Shown: in pieces, positions 23,191 through 32,244 of the stretch | How positions within the stretch are numbered: the first letter of the stretch is position 1 | Layout of the letters: each line of letters starts with the position of its first letter | The notes under the pieces: generated by a model | What the model saw: only the letters and a program-made list of their open reading frames with translations | Database searches by the model: none | What the model was told of the DNA's origin: nothing | Program-made: the position numbers and the translations under genes | Assembly (NCBI GenBank): GCA_019635875.1 | Contig: JAHBYP010000002.1 | Location: 372,001 to 436,000 of the forward strand | Source: Alphaproteobacteria bacterium | GTDB taxonomy: Bacteria; Pseudomonadota; Alphaproteobacteria; Reyranellales; Reyranellaceae | Reading direction: 5' to 3' | Length of the DNA: 64,000 nucleotides

Positions 23191-24351
23191 TCAGATGAAC
23201 ATGTCGCGCTGATTGTAGTTGAGCAGCAGCGTGCGGCGCGTGGTCTCGTTGAAGCGGTTAGCGTCCTCGCGGCCGGCGAGCGGCTTGTAGACATAGGCCT
23301 GCTCATGCGGGAAGCGCTGCCGGCGCGCATCAATGGCCAGCAGGATGATGCGGCAGCGTTCGTCGATGCGCGCCTGGTCGTAGGTTTCCATCGCGCCGTG
23401 CAGGCGGCGCGCGGTGACATTCAGCACGCGCTTGCGCGGGAAGAAGCCGGCGTTGAGCGTGATGCGCCGATCGGGCGAGGAGTTGGCGAAGGAGCCGTGC
23501 AGCAGCTGGCGGTTGGTGACGATCGTGTCGCCCGCGTCGCACAGCATCGGCACCGCGCCCTCGATGCGCTCGGAGCCGGCCTCGGCGACCTTGCGGCGGA
23601 TGTCGGCCTTGCCGAGCTTGTGGCTGCCCGGCAGCACCCACACGCCGTTGCCGGCGGTGCTGGGATAGAGCTGGGTCATGAAGTTGAAGCCGTGCGCGCC
23701 CTCATCCCAGTCGGGCGCGTTCCAGTGCGTCGTGCCGTCCTGGTGCCAGGCGACCGACGGCCCGAGCCCCGGCTCCTTCACGAACGTCACCTCGTTGTAG
23801 GGCACGAAATCGTCGCCGAGGATCGAGGCGGCGACGCCCAGCAGGCCGGGATGGCCGTAGAGCCGCAGGCACTCGTCTATCAGGTGCAGATTGCCGTCGA
23901 GCAGCTCGACCACCCATTCGGGATCGTCCTGGCCCGGCTCGGGCTGCTGCATCTGCACCGGATGGCGGCCGTTGTTCTTGTCGGTGCCGCCGACGGGATC
24001 GCTGAGCGGCCGTGCGATCTTGTAGGGCGGCTTGATGATGCCCTCGCCCAGGGCCGGCCGGCCGAAGCGATCGAGCGCCGCGCCCGGCGCGACGGGCGCC
24101 CGCGCCAGCACGCCATCGACGGCTTCGCGCAATTCGGCCAGCTCCTCGGCACCGACCACGCCCTCGAAGACGTAGAAGCCGTGCGTCCAGTACGACTCCA
24201 GAATCTCCGGCACGAGCCTGCCGTCGGTGCCGAAGCGGATCGGCCCCCGGTTGCCCAGCGCCCGCGCCCGTGCCTCGCCGGCGCGACTGTAGACGGCCAT
24301 CGCGCGGGCATGCTCGGCGGCGGTCAGCGGCGCGGTCCCGGTCATCGCCAT
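23191..24351 (-). CDS. Phytanoyl-CoA dioxygenase (PhyH) family protein
   Basis: A 386-residue Fe(II)/2-oxoglutarate-dependent oxygenase of the PhyH family. The metal site HxD is in SVAWHQDGTTHW (about residue 205). The distal His is probably in RQLLHGSFANSS, followed by the 2-oxoglutarate-binding Arg in DRRITLNAGF. The N-terminal ESYWTHGFYVFEGVVGAEEL matches the family opening, and the length is somewhat above average. It hydroxylates an unidentified small molecule in the cytoplasm. Right end of the DUF559 element lies 3 nt beyond the stop; R1f lies upstream. Confidence 0.82.
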   Translation of the reverse strand: MAMTGTAPLTAAEHARAMAVYSRAGEARARALGNRGPIRFGTDGRLVPEILESYWTHGFYVFEGVVGAEELAELREAVDGVLARAPVAPGAALDRFGRPALGEGIIKPPYKIARPLSDPVGGTDKNNGRHPVQMQQPEPGQDDPEWVVELLDGNLHLIDECLRLYGHPGLLGVAASILGDDFVPYNEVTFVKEPGLGPSVAWHQDGTTHWNAPDWDEGAHGFNFMTQLYPSTAGNGVWVLPGSHKLGKADIRRKVAEAGSERIEGAVPMLCDAGDTIVTNRQLLHGSFANSSPDRRITLNAGFFPRKRVLNVTARRLHGAMETYDQARIDERCRIILLAIDARRQRFPHEQAYVYKPLAGREDANRFNETTRRTLLLNYNQRDMFI

Positions 24352-24378
24352 TGAAAGCTCTCCATCACCAACGCCCTA

Positions 24379-24498
24379 CCTTCCCCCGGAGGGGGAAGGT
24401 GCCCGAAGGGCGGAAGGGGGATGCCTCAACAGAGTCGGTGTCCGTCTTCGACATCCCCCATCCGGCGCTTCGCGCCACCTTCCCCCTCCGGGGGAAGG
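24379..24498 (+). repeat. R1 bipartite repeat, copy f (A-left, B-right)
   Basis: Full element between two minus-strand genes, ending 5 nt from the stop of the deacylase gene at 24504. Confidence 0.85.
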
Positions 24499-24503
24499 TA
24501 AGA

Positions 24504-26177
24504 TCAGCCGCGCAGCACCTTGCCGGCCTTCGCCTCGTGCAGCGTGCCCTGCTCCCAGGTCACGGCGCCGTTGACGATGGTGTACTCGACGCCTTTCGAC
24601 GGCATGACGATGCGCTTGGCGCCGCCGGGCAGGTCGTAGCGGCGCTCGCCGTGGTTGGTCGAGCCGATGCGCCCGGCATCAAAGATCGCCACGTCCGCCG
24701 GCGCGCCCTTGGCCAGCCGGCCGCGATCCTTCAGGCCGAACAGATCGGCCGGGTCGGAGGTCAGCTTGCGCACGCCCTCCTCGAGCGTGATCGCCTGCTT
24801 CTCGCGCACCCAGGTGCCCAGCAGGTAGGTCGGGTAGCCGGCGTCGCACAGCATGTCGACATGCGCGCCGCCGTCGCCCAGCGCCATCAGGATCGCGTTG
24901 TTGTTGAGCAGCTCGCGCATGCGGTCCTCGCGCGTGTTCCACGAGGCCATGGTCAGCTCGCATTCGAGATTGTCGGCCAGCACCAGGTCGAGGAAGGCAT
25001 CGACGCCGTCCTTGCCCTGCTCCTGCGCGATCTCAGCCACCGACTTGCCTTCGAGCGACTTCAGCGCCGGGTTCTTCACCGCGTAGACGCCGATGCGGCC
25101 CCAGTTGCTGAAGCCCGTCGGGTTCTTGAGGTTCTCGCGGAACTCGTTGCGGAACGCGGGATCGGCGTAGACCGTCTTGTGCGCCTGTGGCGACATGTCG
25201 GCGAAGACCCGCTTCCACGCCGGGAAGGCGGCGAAGGCGAAGGGGTTCTTCATGTCGACCTCGCGCGTCAGCGGCAGCGGCGAGGTCTGCGGACGGGCGC
25301 CCTTCGCCACCTGCGGCGCGCAGCGGCGCAGGGTGTCGCGCACCGCCTCGGGGATGTCGTCGCGGTCGAACAGCGCGATGAAGGTCACCGGCCGGCCGCT
25401 CTCCTCCAGCAGGAAGTCGAGCAGGTCGCACTGGTCCTGCTCGAGCACGCCGACCTGGCGGGTGAGCGCGATCTCGATGGCGCCCTTGCCGCGCCGCTTG
25501 AGCTGGTTGGCGTAGGCCTTCATCTCCTCGCGGCTGGCGTTGCGGCAGGCCAGCGGCTTGCCCTCGAAGCCCATGTGCTGGTTGAGCGTCGTGCTGGAGA
25601 AGCCCAGCGCGCCGGCATCGACCGCCTCGCCGATCAGCCGGGCGATCTCGGCCGTCTCCTCGGCGTTGGCGGCGCGCTCCATCGAGGCCTCGCCCATGAC
25701 GTAGTGGCGGAACGGCGTGAGCGGCGCGATGAAGGCGAGGTTCAGCGACGGCTGGCGCGCGGCGGCGGCGTCCATGAACTCAGGGAACGTCTCCCAGTCC
25801 CAGGTGATGCCCTTGTTGAGCACGTCGAAGGGAATGCCCTCGACGTTCACCAGGTCCTTCATCGCGATCTCGCGGGTTTGCGGCTTGCACGGCGCGATGC
25901 CGACGCCGCAATTGCCCATCACGACAGACGTCACGCCGTGCCACGACGAGGGCGTCACCGCGCCGTCCCAGCAGATCTGCGCGTCGTAATGCGTGTGCGG
26001 ATCGACGAAGCCCGGCGTCACCACCAGCCCGTGCGCGTCGATGGTGCGCTTGGCGCCTTCCGTGACCTTGCCGATCTCCGCGACCTTGCCGTCGGCGATG
26101 GCGACATCGGCCTGGTAGCGCCGAGCGCCCGTGCCGTCGACCACGGTGCCGTTCTTGATGACGACGTCGTAGCTCAT
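24504..26177 (-). CDS. N-acyl-D-amino-acid deacylase-like amidohydrolase
   Basis: A 557-residue amidohydrolase. The N-terminal part reads MSYDVVIKNGTVVDGTGARR, then GFVDPHTHYDAQ, the HxH metal motif near residue 66. VVMGNCGVGIAPC lies in the position of the metal-bridging Cys of D-aminoacylases, and DGGAHVDMLCDAGYPTYLL lies near residue 440. The tail (VAIFDAGRIGS, YTIVNG) is the usual beta-sandwich return. Family members release D-amino acids from N-acyl derivatives; some relatives hydrolyse other amides, so the substrate is tentative. ATG 26177 has GGGAGGAG upstream. It is divergent in function from the following LysR gene, which points the same way. Confidence 0.83.
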   Translation of the reverse strand: MSYDVVIKNGTVVDGTGARRYQADVAIADGKVAEIGKVTEGAKRTIDAHGLVVTPGFVDPHTHYDAQICWDGAVTPSSWHGVTSVVMGNCGVGIAPCKPQTREIAMKDLVNVEGIPFDVLNKGITWDWETFPEFMDAAAARQPSLNLAFIAPLTPFRHYVMGEASMERAANAEETAEIARLIGEAVDAGALGFSSTTLNQHMGFEGKPLACRNASREEMKAYANQLKRRGKGAIEIALTRQVGVLEQDQCDLLDFLLEESGRPVTFIALFDRDDIPEAVRDTLRRCAPQVAKGARPQTSPLPLTREVDMKNPFAFAAFPAWKRVFADMSPQAHKTVYADPAFRNEFRENLKNPTGFSNWGRIGVYAVKNPALKSLEGKSVAEIAQEQGKDGVDAFLDLVLADNLECELTMASWNTREDRMRELLNNNAILMALGDGGAHVDMLCDAGYPTYLLGTWVREKQAITLEEGVRKLTSDPADLFGLKDRGRLAKGAPADVAIFDAGRIGSTNHGERRYDLPGGAKRIVMPSKGVEYTIVNGAVTWEQGTLHEAKAGKVLRG

Positions 26178-26269
26178 GGTCTCCTCCCTGAAGGAACCGC
26201 GGCGACAGGGTAGCATCATCGGCTGAGCCGCAACGGCGCGCTCACGCATACCTCCTGCGCCGGGATCGC

Positions 26270-27139
26270 TCAGCCGACCCGCTCCAGCGAGCCGACGATG
26301 TGATGCCCCAGCCGTTCCGCCGGACCGGGCAACGGGCTTGCCGTCATCAGCGCGATCTCCGCGTCGGGCAGCGCGGGCAGGCCCGAGTTGCGGCCGAGCA
26401 CCTTGAAGCCGGCGGGCACCATGCCGGCGGGCAGCACGGTGACGCCAAGCCCGGCGCGCACGGCGGCCTGGGCTCCGGCCAGCGAGGTCGAAGTGTAGGC
26501 GACGCGCCAGACGCGTCCGGCCTCGTCGAGCGCCCGCAGCGCACGCCGACGATAGACGCAGGGATGCGGCGAGACGACGAGCGGCAACTCGTGCGTCGAA
26601 TCGGTGAAGGCCCCGATCTGATCGGTGGCGCAGGTCCAGACCAGGGGCTCGCGCCAGACACGCACGCCGGCGCTCGGTCCCATGGGCTCGCGCTTGATCA
26701 GGACCAGGTCGAACTCGCCGGCCTGGAAGCGATCGATCAGGTGCAGCGTGAGATCGGTCGTCACTTCCAGGACAACCTTGGGATGCGCGCGCACGAACGC
26801 CGCCAGCACGCCCGGCAGGTGGGTGGTGGCGAAATCCTCGGGCGTGCCCAGGCGCACCCGGCCGGCCACGTTGGGCTCGGTGAGTCGGCCGACCGCCTCT
26901 TCGGCGAGCGCGAGGATGCGACGCCCGTAGCCGAGCAAAGTCTCGCCATCCCCGGTCAGCCGGAAGCTGCGGGGGCTGCGCTCGATCAGGCGGCAGCCGA
27001 GCGCCTCCTCCAGGCGCTTGATCTGCAGGCTGATGGTCGGCTGGCTCAGCCGCAGCCGTTCGCCGGCGCGCGTCAGGCTGCCGGCATCGGCGGCGGCGAT
27101 GAACGTGCGCAGCAGATCGTGGTCCAGAGCGGGGCGCAT
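26270..27139 (-). CDS. LysR-family transcriptional regulator divergent from sbtA
   Basis: A 289-residue LysR regulator. The N-terminal helix-turn-helix is LLRTFIAAADAGSLTRAGER with LSQPTISLQIKRLEEALGC, then the effector domain (VRLGTPEDFATTHLPGVLAA). It ends with VGAGLGVTVLPAG-type repeats. ATG 27139 begins the conserved LDHDLLRTF helix and is preferred to 27178. It is transcribed away from the bicarbonate-transporter-like gene across a 99-bp AT-rich gap, the usual arrangement for a LysR regulator and its target. Confidence 0.85.
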   Translation of the reverse strand: MRPALDHDLLRTFIAAADAGSLTRAGERLRLSQPTISLQIKRLEEALGCRLIERSPRSFRLTGDGETLLGYGRRILALAEEAVGRLTEPNVAGRVRLGTPEDFATTHLPGVLAAFVRAHPKVVLEVTTDLTLHLIDRFQAGEFDLVLIKREPMGPSAGVRVWREPLVWTCATDQIGAFTDSTHELPLVVSPHPCVYRRRALRALDEAGRVWRVAYTSTSLAGAQAAVRAGLGVTVLPAGMVPAGFKVLGRNSGLPALPDAEIALMTASPLPGPAERLGHHIVGSLERVG

Positions 27140-27238
27140 GCGGTCATCATTGTGATACTTGATGACTAATACAAACAATATTTATTTTCCTAATCTATAT
27201 CAACTCGCATATACGGCTCAACCCTTTGAAAGCCCTGC
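27140..27238. promoter_or_regulatory. Divergent promoter region of LysR regulator and sbtA
   Basis: A 99-bp gap that is strikingly AT-rich for this genome. It contains ATTGT at 27149-27153 and its complement ACAAT at 27175-27179, with overlapping T-N11-A-type spacings, and TATATC near 27200. It is the likely LysR binding region; the exact promoter elements are not certain. Confidence 0.45.
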
Positions 27239-28267
27239 ATGACGCTCCTCGAACTCGCCGCCACGAACCTCCTGTCCCCTGCCGTTCTCTGCTTCGCGCT
27301 GGGTGCCTTCGCCGTGCTCGTGCGCTCCGATCTGCGCCTCCCGGACACCGCCGTCTCGATGCTGTCGATGTACCTGATGCTGGCGATCGGCCTGAAGGGC
27401 GGGGTCGAGCTGTCGGGGCGGCCGGTCGGCGATCTGGCGGCGCCGGTCGCGGGCGCGCTGGCGCTGGGCTTCGCGATTCCCCTGTGGTGCTACGCCCTGC
27501 TCCGCCGCGTCCTCGGGCTCCCGATAGCCGACGCAGCGGCGATGGCGGCGCATTACGGTTCGGTCTCCGCCGTCACTTTCGCCGCCGTGACGGCCCTGCT
27601 CGATCGTCAGGGCATGGCCTACGAGGGCTATGCGGCGGCGTTGCTGGCGATCATGGAAGTACCCGCCATCGTCGTCGCGATCGTCCTCGCCGGCGTCGCC
27701 ACTCTCGCGCCGCGCGTGATCGCGGCGGGCGGCGGCGCGGGCGTCCTGACGGGATCGCCAGGCCCGGCCGGGGCGAGCGGACTGTCGAGGGTGCTGGCCG
27801 AAACCCTGTCGTCGAAGAGCATCCTGCTGCTGGCCGGGGGCCTGCTCATCGGCGCGCTCGCCGGGCCGGCCGGCATGGCGAAGGCCAAGCCCTTCTTCGT
27901 CGATCTCTTTCCCGGCGCGCTCTGCCTCTTCCTGCTCGCGCTGGGCCAGCTGGCGGCGAGCAAGCTCGGCGATTTCCGGCAAGTCGGCGTGAAGCTTGCC
28001 GCCTTCGCCGTCGCCATGCCCGTCCTGCACGCGGCGCTGGGTGTCGCGATCGCGCATCTCGCCGGCCTCTCGCAAGGCGGCGCGGTGATCCTGGCTACGC
28101 TGGCGGCGAGCGCGTCCTACATCGCGGCGCCCGCCGCCGTGCGCCTGGCGCTGCCGGATGCCAATCCCGGGTACTATCTGACGTGCTCGCTGGCGATCAC
28201 CTTCCCCTTCAACATCGTCGCCGGCCTGCCTCTTTACAGCGCGATGGCGGCGTGGCTCTACGGCTGA
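27239..28267 (+). CDS. sbtA: Sodium-dependent bicarbonate transporter, SbtA type
   Basis: A 342-residue membrane protein with about ten hydrophobic segments, matching the SbtA (former DUF897) family: LSPAVLCFALGAFAVLVRSD at the start, LMLAIGLKGGVELS near residue 50, AHYGSVSAVTFAAV near 105 and GSVSAVTF-like inverted-repeat helices later. It ends ANPGYYLTCSLAITFPFNIVAG. SbtA takes up bicarbonate with sodium in cyanobacteria; proteobacterial members are common but less studied. No PII-like SbtB gene is adjacent. Control by the divergent LysR protein is inferred. Confidence 0.82.
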   Translation: MTLLELAATNLLSPAVLCFALGAFAVLVRSDLRLPDTAVSMLSMYLMLAIGLKGGVELSGRPVGDLAAPVAGALALGFAIPLWCYALLRRVLGLPIADAAAMAAHYGSVSAVTFAAVTALLDRQGMAYEGYAAALLAIMEVPAIVVAIVLAGVATLAPRVIAAGGGAGVLTGSPGPAGASGLSRVLAETLSSKSILLLAGGLLIGALAGPAGMAKAKPFFVDLFPGALCLFLLALGQLAASKLGDFRQVGVKLAAFAVAMPVLHAALGVAIAHLAGLSQGGAVILATLAASASYIAAPAAVRLALPDANPGYYLTCSLAITFPFNIVAGLPLYSAMAAWLYG

Positions 28268-28432
28268 CATCGCTGCAGCGGTGCCATGCGATTCCGGGCG
28301 GGAAGATGGTCGCGAATCGGCCGGGTCGGGCCCGCATCAATGTTTTACACGCGCCAAACGAGTCGCCACTATAGTCCTGTGGGTTTGGGTCCCTAGGGAG
28401 AGGGCCCAGCAATTTCCAAGCGGGACCGAACG

Positions 28433-29302
28433 ATGAACGACGTAAGGTATAGCGCGCCCAGTACGCTGGACGAGGCGTCCAAGGCCATGCTGGCGGCCAA
28501 CGGCACGGGGCGCATCCTGGCCGGCGGCACGGATCTTCTGGTGCAGATGCGCTCGGGCATGCAGAAGCCCGGCGTGATCGTCGACATCAAGAAGATCGAC
28601 GAGATGATGGACATCAAGGACCTGGGCGGCGGCTCCTTCCGCATCGGTGCGGCGGTCAGCGGCGCGATCCTCGGCGAGCACAAGGCGCTGAAGGCGGCCT
28701 GGCCGGGCGTGGTCGAGGCCATCAACCTGATCGGCTCGAAGCAGATCCAGGGCCGCGCCTCGGCCGGCGGCAATCTGTGCAACGCCTCGCCGGCGGCCGA
28801 CAGCGGCCCGGCGCTGGTCGCCGCGGGCGCCGTGCTCTCCATCCACGGCCCCAACGGACGGCGCGAGATCCCGGTCGAGAAGCTGCATGCCGGCCCCGGC
28901 CGCACCACGCTGGCGCCCGGCGAGATCCTGGTCAGCTTCACCCTGCCGGCGCGGCCCAAGGGCTCGAGCGACGCCTATCTGCGCCTGATCCCGCGCACCG
29001 AGATGGACATCGCAGTGGTCGGCGTCGGCGTCAGCCTCACCATCGCCGGCGGCAAGTGCACGGCGGCGCGTGTCGGCCTGGGCGCCGTGGCGCCCACCGT
29101 GCTGCTGGTCGAGGATGCGGCCAAGGCACTCATCGGCTCGTCGCTCGACGAGGCGGCGCTGGAGAAGGCGGCGGCCGCCTGCCGCGCGGCCTGCAAGCCG
29201 ATCAACGACAAGCGCGGCACCATCGAATACCGCACCAAGATCGCCGGCGTGCTGCTCAAGCGCAGCACCGCGATCGCCATCGAGCGCGCGAAGGGAAATT
29301 GA
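28433..29302 (+). CDS. Mo-hydroxylase FAD-binding subunit (CoxM/CutM-like)
   Basis: A 289-residue FAD subunit of the xanthine-dehydrogenase/CO-dehydrogenase family. It carries the two FAD motifs, AGGTDLLVQM (near residue 31) and SAGGNLCNASPAADSGPAL (about 110-130), and ends with the CO-dehydrogenase flavoprotein C-terminal domain. It passes electrons from the iron-sulfur subunit to the final acceptor. First of three genes; the next starts 2 nt after its stop. Subunit order FAD - 2Fe-2S - Mo follows cox/cut operons. Confidence 0.88.
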   Translation: MNDVRYSAPSTLDEASKAMLAANGTGRILAGGTDLLVQMRSGMQKPGVIVDIKKIDEMMDIKDLGGGSFRIGAAVSGAILGEHKALKAAWPGVVEAINLIGSKQIQGRASAGGNLCNASPAADSGPALVAAGAVLSIHGPNGRREIPVEKLHAGPGRTTLAPGEILVSFTLPARPKGSSDAYLRLIPRTEMDIAVVGVGVSLTIAGGKCTAARVGLGAVAPTVLLVEDAAKALIGSSLDEAALEKAAAACRAACKPINDKRGTIEYRTKIAGVLLKRSTAIAIERAKGN

Positions 29303-29304
29303 TC

Positions 29305-29787
29305 ATGGCCAAGATGCACATCTCCACCACGATCAACGGGGAGCCGACCGAGTTCCTCTGCGATCCCTCGCAGTCGCTGCTCGACGTGCTGCGCGACAAC
29401 CTCGGGCTGACCGGCAGCAAGGAAGGCTGCGGCTCGGGCGATTGCGGCGCCTGCTCGATCACGCTGGACGATCGCCTGGTCTGCTCCTGCCTGGTGCTGG
29501 CGCCGGAAGCCGAGGGCAAGAAGATCGAGACAGTCGAGGGCATCGCCCAGGGCGACCAGCTGCACCCGCTGCAGAAGAAGTTCGTCGAGTTCGCCGCCCT
29601 GCAGTGCGGCATCTGCACGCCGGGCTTCCTCATCGCGTCCAAGGCGCTCTTGGCCAAGAACCCCAATCCGACAGAGACCGAGGTGCGCTTCGGGCTCGCC
29701 GGCAATCTCTGTCGCTGCACCGGTTACGACAAGATCATCCGCGCGGTCATGGAAGTGGCCGCCGAAATGAGAGGAGCCGCCCGATGA
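29305..29787 (+). CDS. Mo-hydroxylase 2Fe-2S subunit (CoxS/CutS-like)
   Basis: A 160-residue iron-sulfur subunit. The plant-type cluster is ligated by GCGSGDCGACS with a fourth Cys in LVCSC. The second, helical-domain cluster uses QCGICTPG and LCRCTGY. Length and motif order are exactly those of the small subunit of CO dehydrogenases and related hydroxylases. It shuttles electrons from the Mo site to FAD. Its stop overlaps the start of the large subunit by 4 nt. Confidence 0.93.
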   Translation: MAKMHISTTINGEPTEFLCDPSQSLLDVLRDNLGLTGSKEGCGSGDCGACSITLDDRLVCSCLVLAPEAEGKKIETVEGIAQGDQLHPLQKKFVEFAALQCGICTPGFLIASKALLAKNPNPTETEVRFGLAGNLCRCTGYDKIIRAVMEVAAEMRGAAR

Positions 29788-32078
29788 GCACCGGCCAAGG
29801 AAACAGCGGAAAGTACAAGTGGATCGGCACCCGCGTCGATCGTCCCGACGGCGCCGACAAGGTGACCGGCCGCGCCCGCTTCGGCGCCGACTTCAACATG
29901 CCCGGCCAGCTGATCGGCCGCGTGCTGCGCAGCCCGCACGCGCATGCCCTGATCAAGTCGATCGACACCTCGGCGGCCGAGAAACTGGCCGGCGTCAAGG
30001 CGGTGATCACCGCCCAGGACCTGCCGGAGCAGCCCAACGTCATCGTGCCGGCGGGCGAGATGCAGGTGAACCTGCGCGACATCACCCGCAACATCCTGGC
30101 GCGCGAGAAGGTGCTGTTCGAAGGCCACCCGATCGCCGCCGTCGCCGCGACCTCGGACGCGATCGCCCGCCAGGCGGTCGAGCTGATCAAGGTCGAGTAC
30201 GAGGTGCTGCCGCACGTCATCGACGTCGCCGAGGCGATGAAGCCCGACGCGCCGGTGCTGCATGACCACCTCATCACCGAGGGCGTCAAGCCGCCGCCGA
30301 CCAAGGCGTCGAACATCGCCAAGCGCATGGACAACGCCAAGGGCGACATCGAGGCCGGCTGGAAGCAGGCCGAGGTGACGATCGAGCGCGAGTACACCAC
30401 CCAGGCCGTGCACCAGGGCTATATCGAGCCGCACGCCTGCCTCGCCAGCGCTGCCGAGGACGGCCAGGTGCAGCTGTGGTCGACGACGCAGGGCCACTTC
30501 CAGGTGCGCGGCTTCGTCAGTCGCCTGCTGGGCATCGAGACCTCGCAGATCCGCGTCACGCCCAGTGAGATCGGCGGCGGCTTCGGCGGCAAGACCGTGG
30601 TCTATCTCGAGCCGATCGCCGTGCGCCTGTCGCAGAAATCCGGCAAGCCGGTGAAGATGGTAATGACCCGCGAGGAGGTGTTCCGCGCCTCGGGTCCCGC
30701 CCCCGGCGGTACCGTGCGCGTCAAGCTCGGCGCCCGCAAGGACGGCACCATCGTCGCGGCCGAGTGCGAGATCGCGCTGCAGGCCGGCGCCTTCCCGGGC
30801 TCGCCGCTCGGGCCGGCGTGCTGGACCAGCTTCGCCTGCTACGACATCCCCAACATCAAGGTCGTCGGCTTCGACGTGGTGAGCAACCGGCCCAAGGTCG
30901 CCGCCTACCGCGCCCCGGGCGCGCCGATCTCGGCCTGGGGTGTCGAGTCGACGCTCGACATCCTGGCGCAGGAGCTGGGCATGGATCCCATCGAGCTGCG
31001 CCTGAAGAACGCGGCCAAGAAGGGCACCAAGACCAGCTACGGCCCGACCTTCGACACCATCGGCTTCGTCGAGACGCTCGAGGCGATCAAGAACTCGGCG
31101 CACTACAAGACGCCGCCCAAGCCGGGCTATGCCCGTGGCGTCGCCGCCGGCTTCTGGTTCAACGTCGGCGCCGATTCGAGCGCCGCCGCGCACGTCGCCG
31201 AGGACGGCACGGTCACGGTGATCTCGGGCAACCCCGACATCGGCGGCTCGCGCGCCTCGCTCGCCCTGATGGCGGCCGAGGAGCTTGGCGTCGACTACGA
31301 GAAGGTGCGGCCGGTGATCGCCGACACCTCCTCGATCGGCTTCAACTTCGTCACCGGCGGCAGCCGCGTCACCTTCGCCACCGGTCTCGCGGTGGTGAAC
31401 TCGGTGCGCGACATGATCCGCGAGCTGAAGGTGCGCGCCGCCAAGACCTGGGGCGTCGATCCCGACGCCGTGGTCTGGGAGGACGGCATGGCCAAGCCCG
31501 CCGGCTCCAATGTCGGCGAGTTCGAGCCGCTGTCGCTGGCGCAGCTTGCGGCCACCGCGGGCAAGACCGGCGGCCCGATCAACGGCCATGCGCAGCTCAA
31601 CGCGCAGGGCGCCGGTCCGGGCTTCGGCGTGCACGTCGTCGATCTGAAGGTCGATCGCGACACCGGCTGCGTGCACATCGACCGCTATACCGCGGCGCAG
31701 GACGTCGGCACGGCGATCCATCCGAGCTACGTCGAGGGCCAGATCCAGGGCGGCGCCGTGCAGGGCATCGGCTGGGCGCTGAACGAGGAGTACATCTACA
31801 ACGCCAAGGGCCGCCTCGATAACGCGGGCTTCCTGGACTACCGCATGCCGGTGGCCTCGGACCTGCCGATGATCGACGCGCTCGTGGTCGAGGTGCCCAA
31901 CCCGCACCACCCCTATGGCGTGCGCGGCGTCGGCGAGGTGCCGATCGTGCCGCCGCTCGCCGCCGTCGGCAACGCGGTGGCGCGCTCGATCAACATCCGC
32001 ATGACCGACCTGCCGCTGTCGCCGCCCCGCCTCTCGGCGGCGATCGACGCCGCCACGCCGAAGATGGCGGCGGAGTAA
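29784..32078 (+). CDS. Mo-hydroxylase large (molybdopterin) subunit, CoxL/XdhB-like
   Basis: A 764-residue molybdenum subunit. It has the aldehyde-oxidase/xanthine-dehydrogenase N-terminal domain (DRPDGADKVTGRARFGAD), the Mo-cofactor motif IGGGFGGKT near residue 265, AYRAPGAP near 374 and RGVGE with the catalytic Glu718. The active-site loop AYRAPGAP lacks the AYxCSFR signature of true form I CO dehydrogenases, so CO oxidation is not supported. A purine, nicotinate, aldehyde or other heterocycle hydroxylase is more likely. No maturation genes (coxD-G, xdhC) follow; the operon ends at a terminator. Confidence 0.87.
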   Translation: MSTGQGNSGKYKWIGTRVDRPDGADKVTGRARFGADFNMPGQLIGRVLRSPHAHALIKSIDTSAAEKLAGVKAVITAQDLPEQPNVIVPAGEMQVNLRDITRNILAREKVLFEGHPIAAVAATSDAIARQAVELIKVEYEVLPHVIDVAEAMKPDAPVLHDHLITEGVKPPPTKASNIAKRMDNAKGDIEAGWKQAEVTIEREYTTQAVHQGYIEPHACLASAAEDGQVQLWSTTQGHFQVRGFVSRLLGIETSQIRVTPSEIGGGFGGKTVVYLEPIAVRLSQKSGKPVKMVMTREEVFRASGPAPGGTVRVKLGARKDGTIVAAECEIALQAGAFPGSPLGPACWTSFACYDIPNIKVVGFDVVSNRPKVAAYRAPGAPISAWGVESTLDILAQELGMDPIELRLKNAAKKGTKTSYGPTFDTIGFVETLEAIKNSAHYKTPPKPGYARGVAAGFWFNVGADSSAAAHVAEDGTVTVISGNPDIGGSRASLALMAAEELGVDYEKVRPVIADTSSIGFNFVTGGSRVTFATGLAVVNSVRDMIRELKVRAAKTWGVDPDAVVWEDGMAKPAGSNVGEFEPLSLAQLAATAGKTGGPINGHAQLNAQGAGPGFGVHVVDLKVDRDTGCVHIDRYTAAQDVGTAIHPSYVEGQIQGGAVQGIGWALNEEYIYNAKGRLDNAGFLDYRMPVASDLPMIDALVVEVPNPHHPYGVRGVGEVPIVPPLAAVGNAVARSINIRMTDLPLSPPRLSAAIDAATPKMAAE

Positions 32079-32097
32079 GGCTGCAGCCTTTTCAACG

Positions 32098-32131
32098 AAG
32101 CCGCCCCGCCGCAGGGTGGGGCGGCTTTTTT
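32098..32131 (+). terminator. Rho-independent terminator of the Mo-hydroxylase operon
   Basis: Stem GCCGCCCC (32100-32107) pairs with GGGGCGGC (32118-32125), followed by six T. It lies 19 nt after the large-subunit stop. Confidence 0.9.
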
Positions 32132-32137
32132 CGTGCC

Positions 32138-32239
32138 GTCATCCTGAGCGAAGCGAAGGATCTCGCGGTATCGCGGTCACAAGGATGCATGGTGTACGGT
32201 CGCTCCACCGCTAGGTCCTTCGCTCACGCTCAGGACGAC
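32138..32239. repeat. R2-related repeat, copy f (diverged)
   Basis: GTCATCCTGAGCGAAGCGAA at the left and the inverted TTCGCTCACGCTCAGGACGAC at the right, with about 60 bp between. It fills the gap between the terminator and the phosphatase gene, ending 5 nt before its ATG. Confidence 0.65.
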
Positions 32240-32244
32240 ACCGT

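Noticed and set aside
28330..28432. Sigma-70 promoter for the Mo-hydroxylase operon (TTTACA ... TATAGT)
   Set aside because: The spacing of about 20 bp is too long for a confident -35/-10 pair.
29724..31910. A 728-codon open frame antisense to the Mo-hydroxylase large subunit, and many similar long antisense frames (for example 1229-2458, 4602-6926, 41375-42907)
   Set aside because: They arise because high GC at third positions removes stops from the opposite strand. They have no motifs, biased Arg/Gly/Ala/His composition and lie opposite well-supported genes.
29784..32078. Form I carbon monoxide dehydrogenase (coxL)
   Set aside because: The AYxCSFR active-site signature is replaced by AYRAPGAP and no cox maturation genes follow, so only the wider Mo-hydroxylase family is supported.
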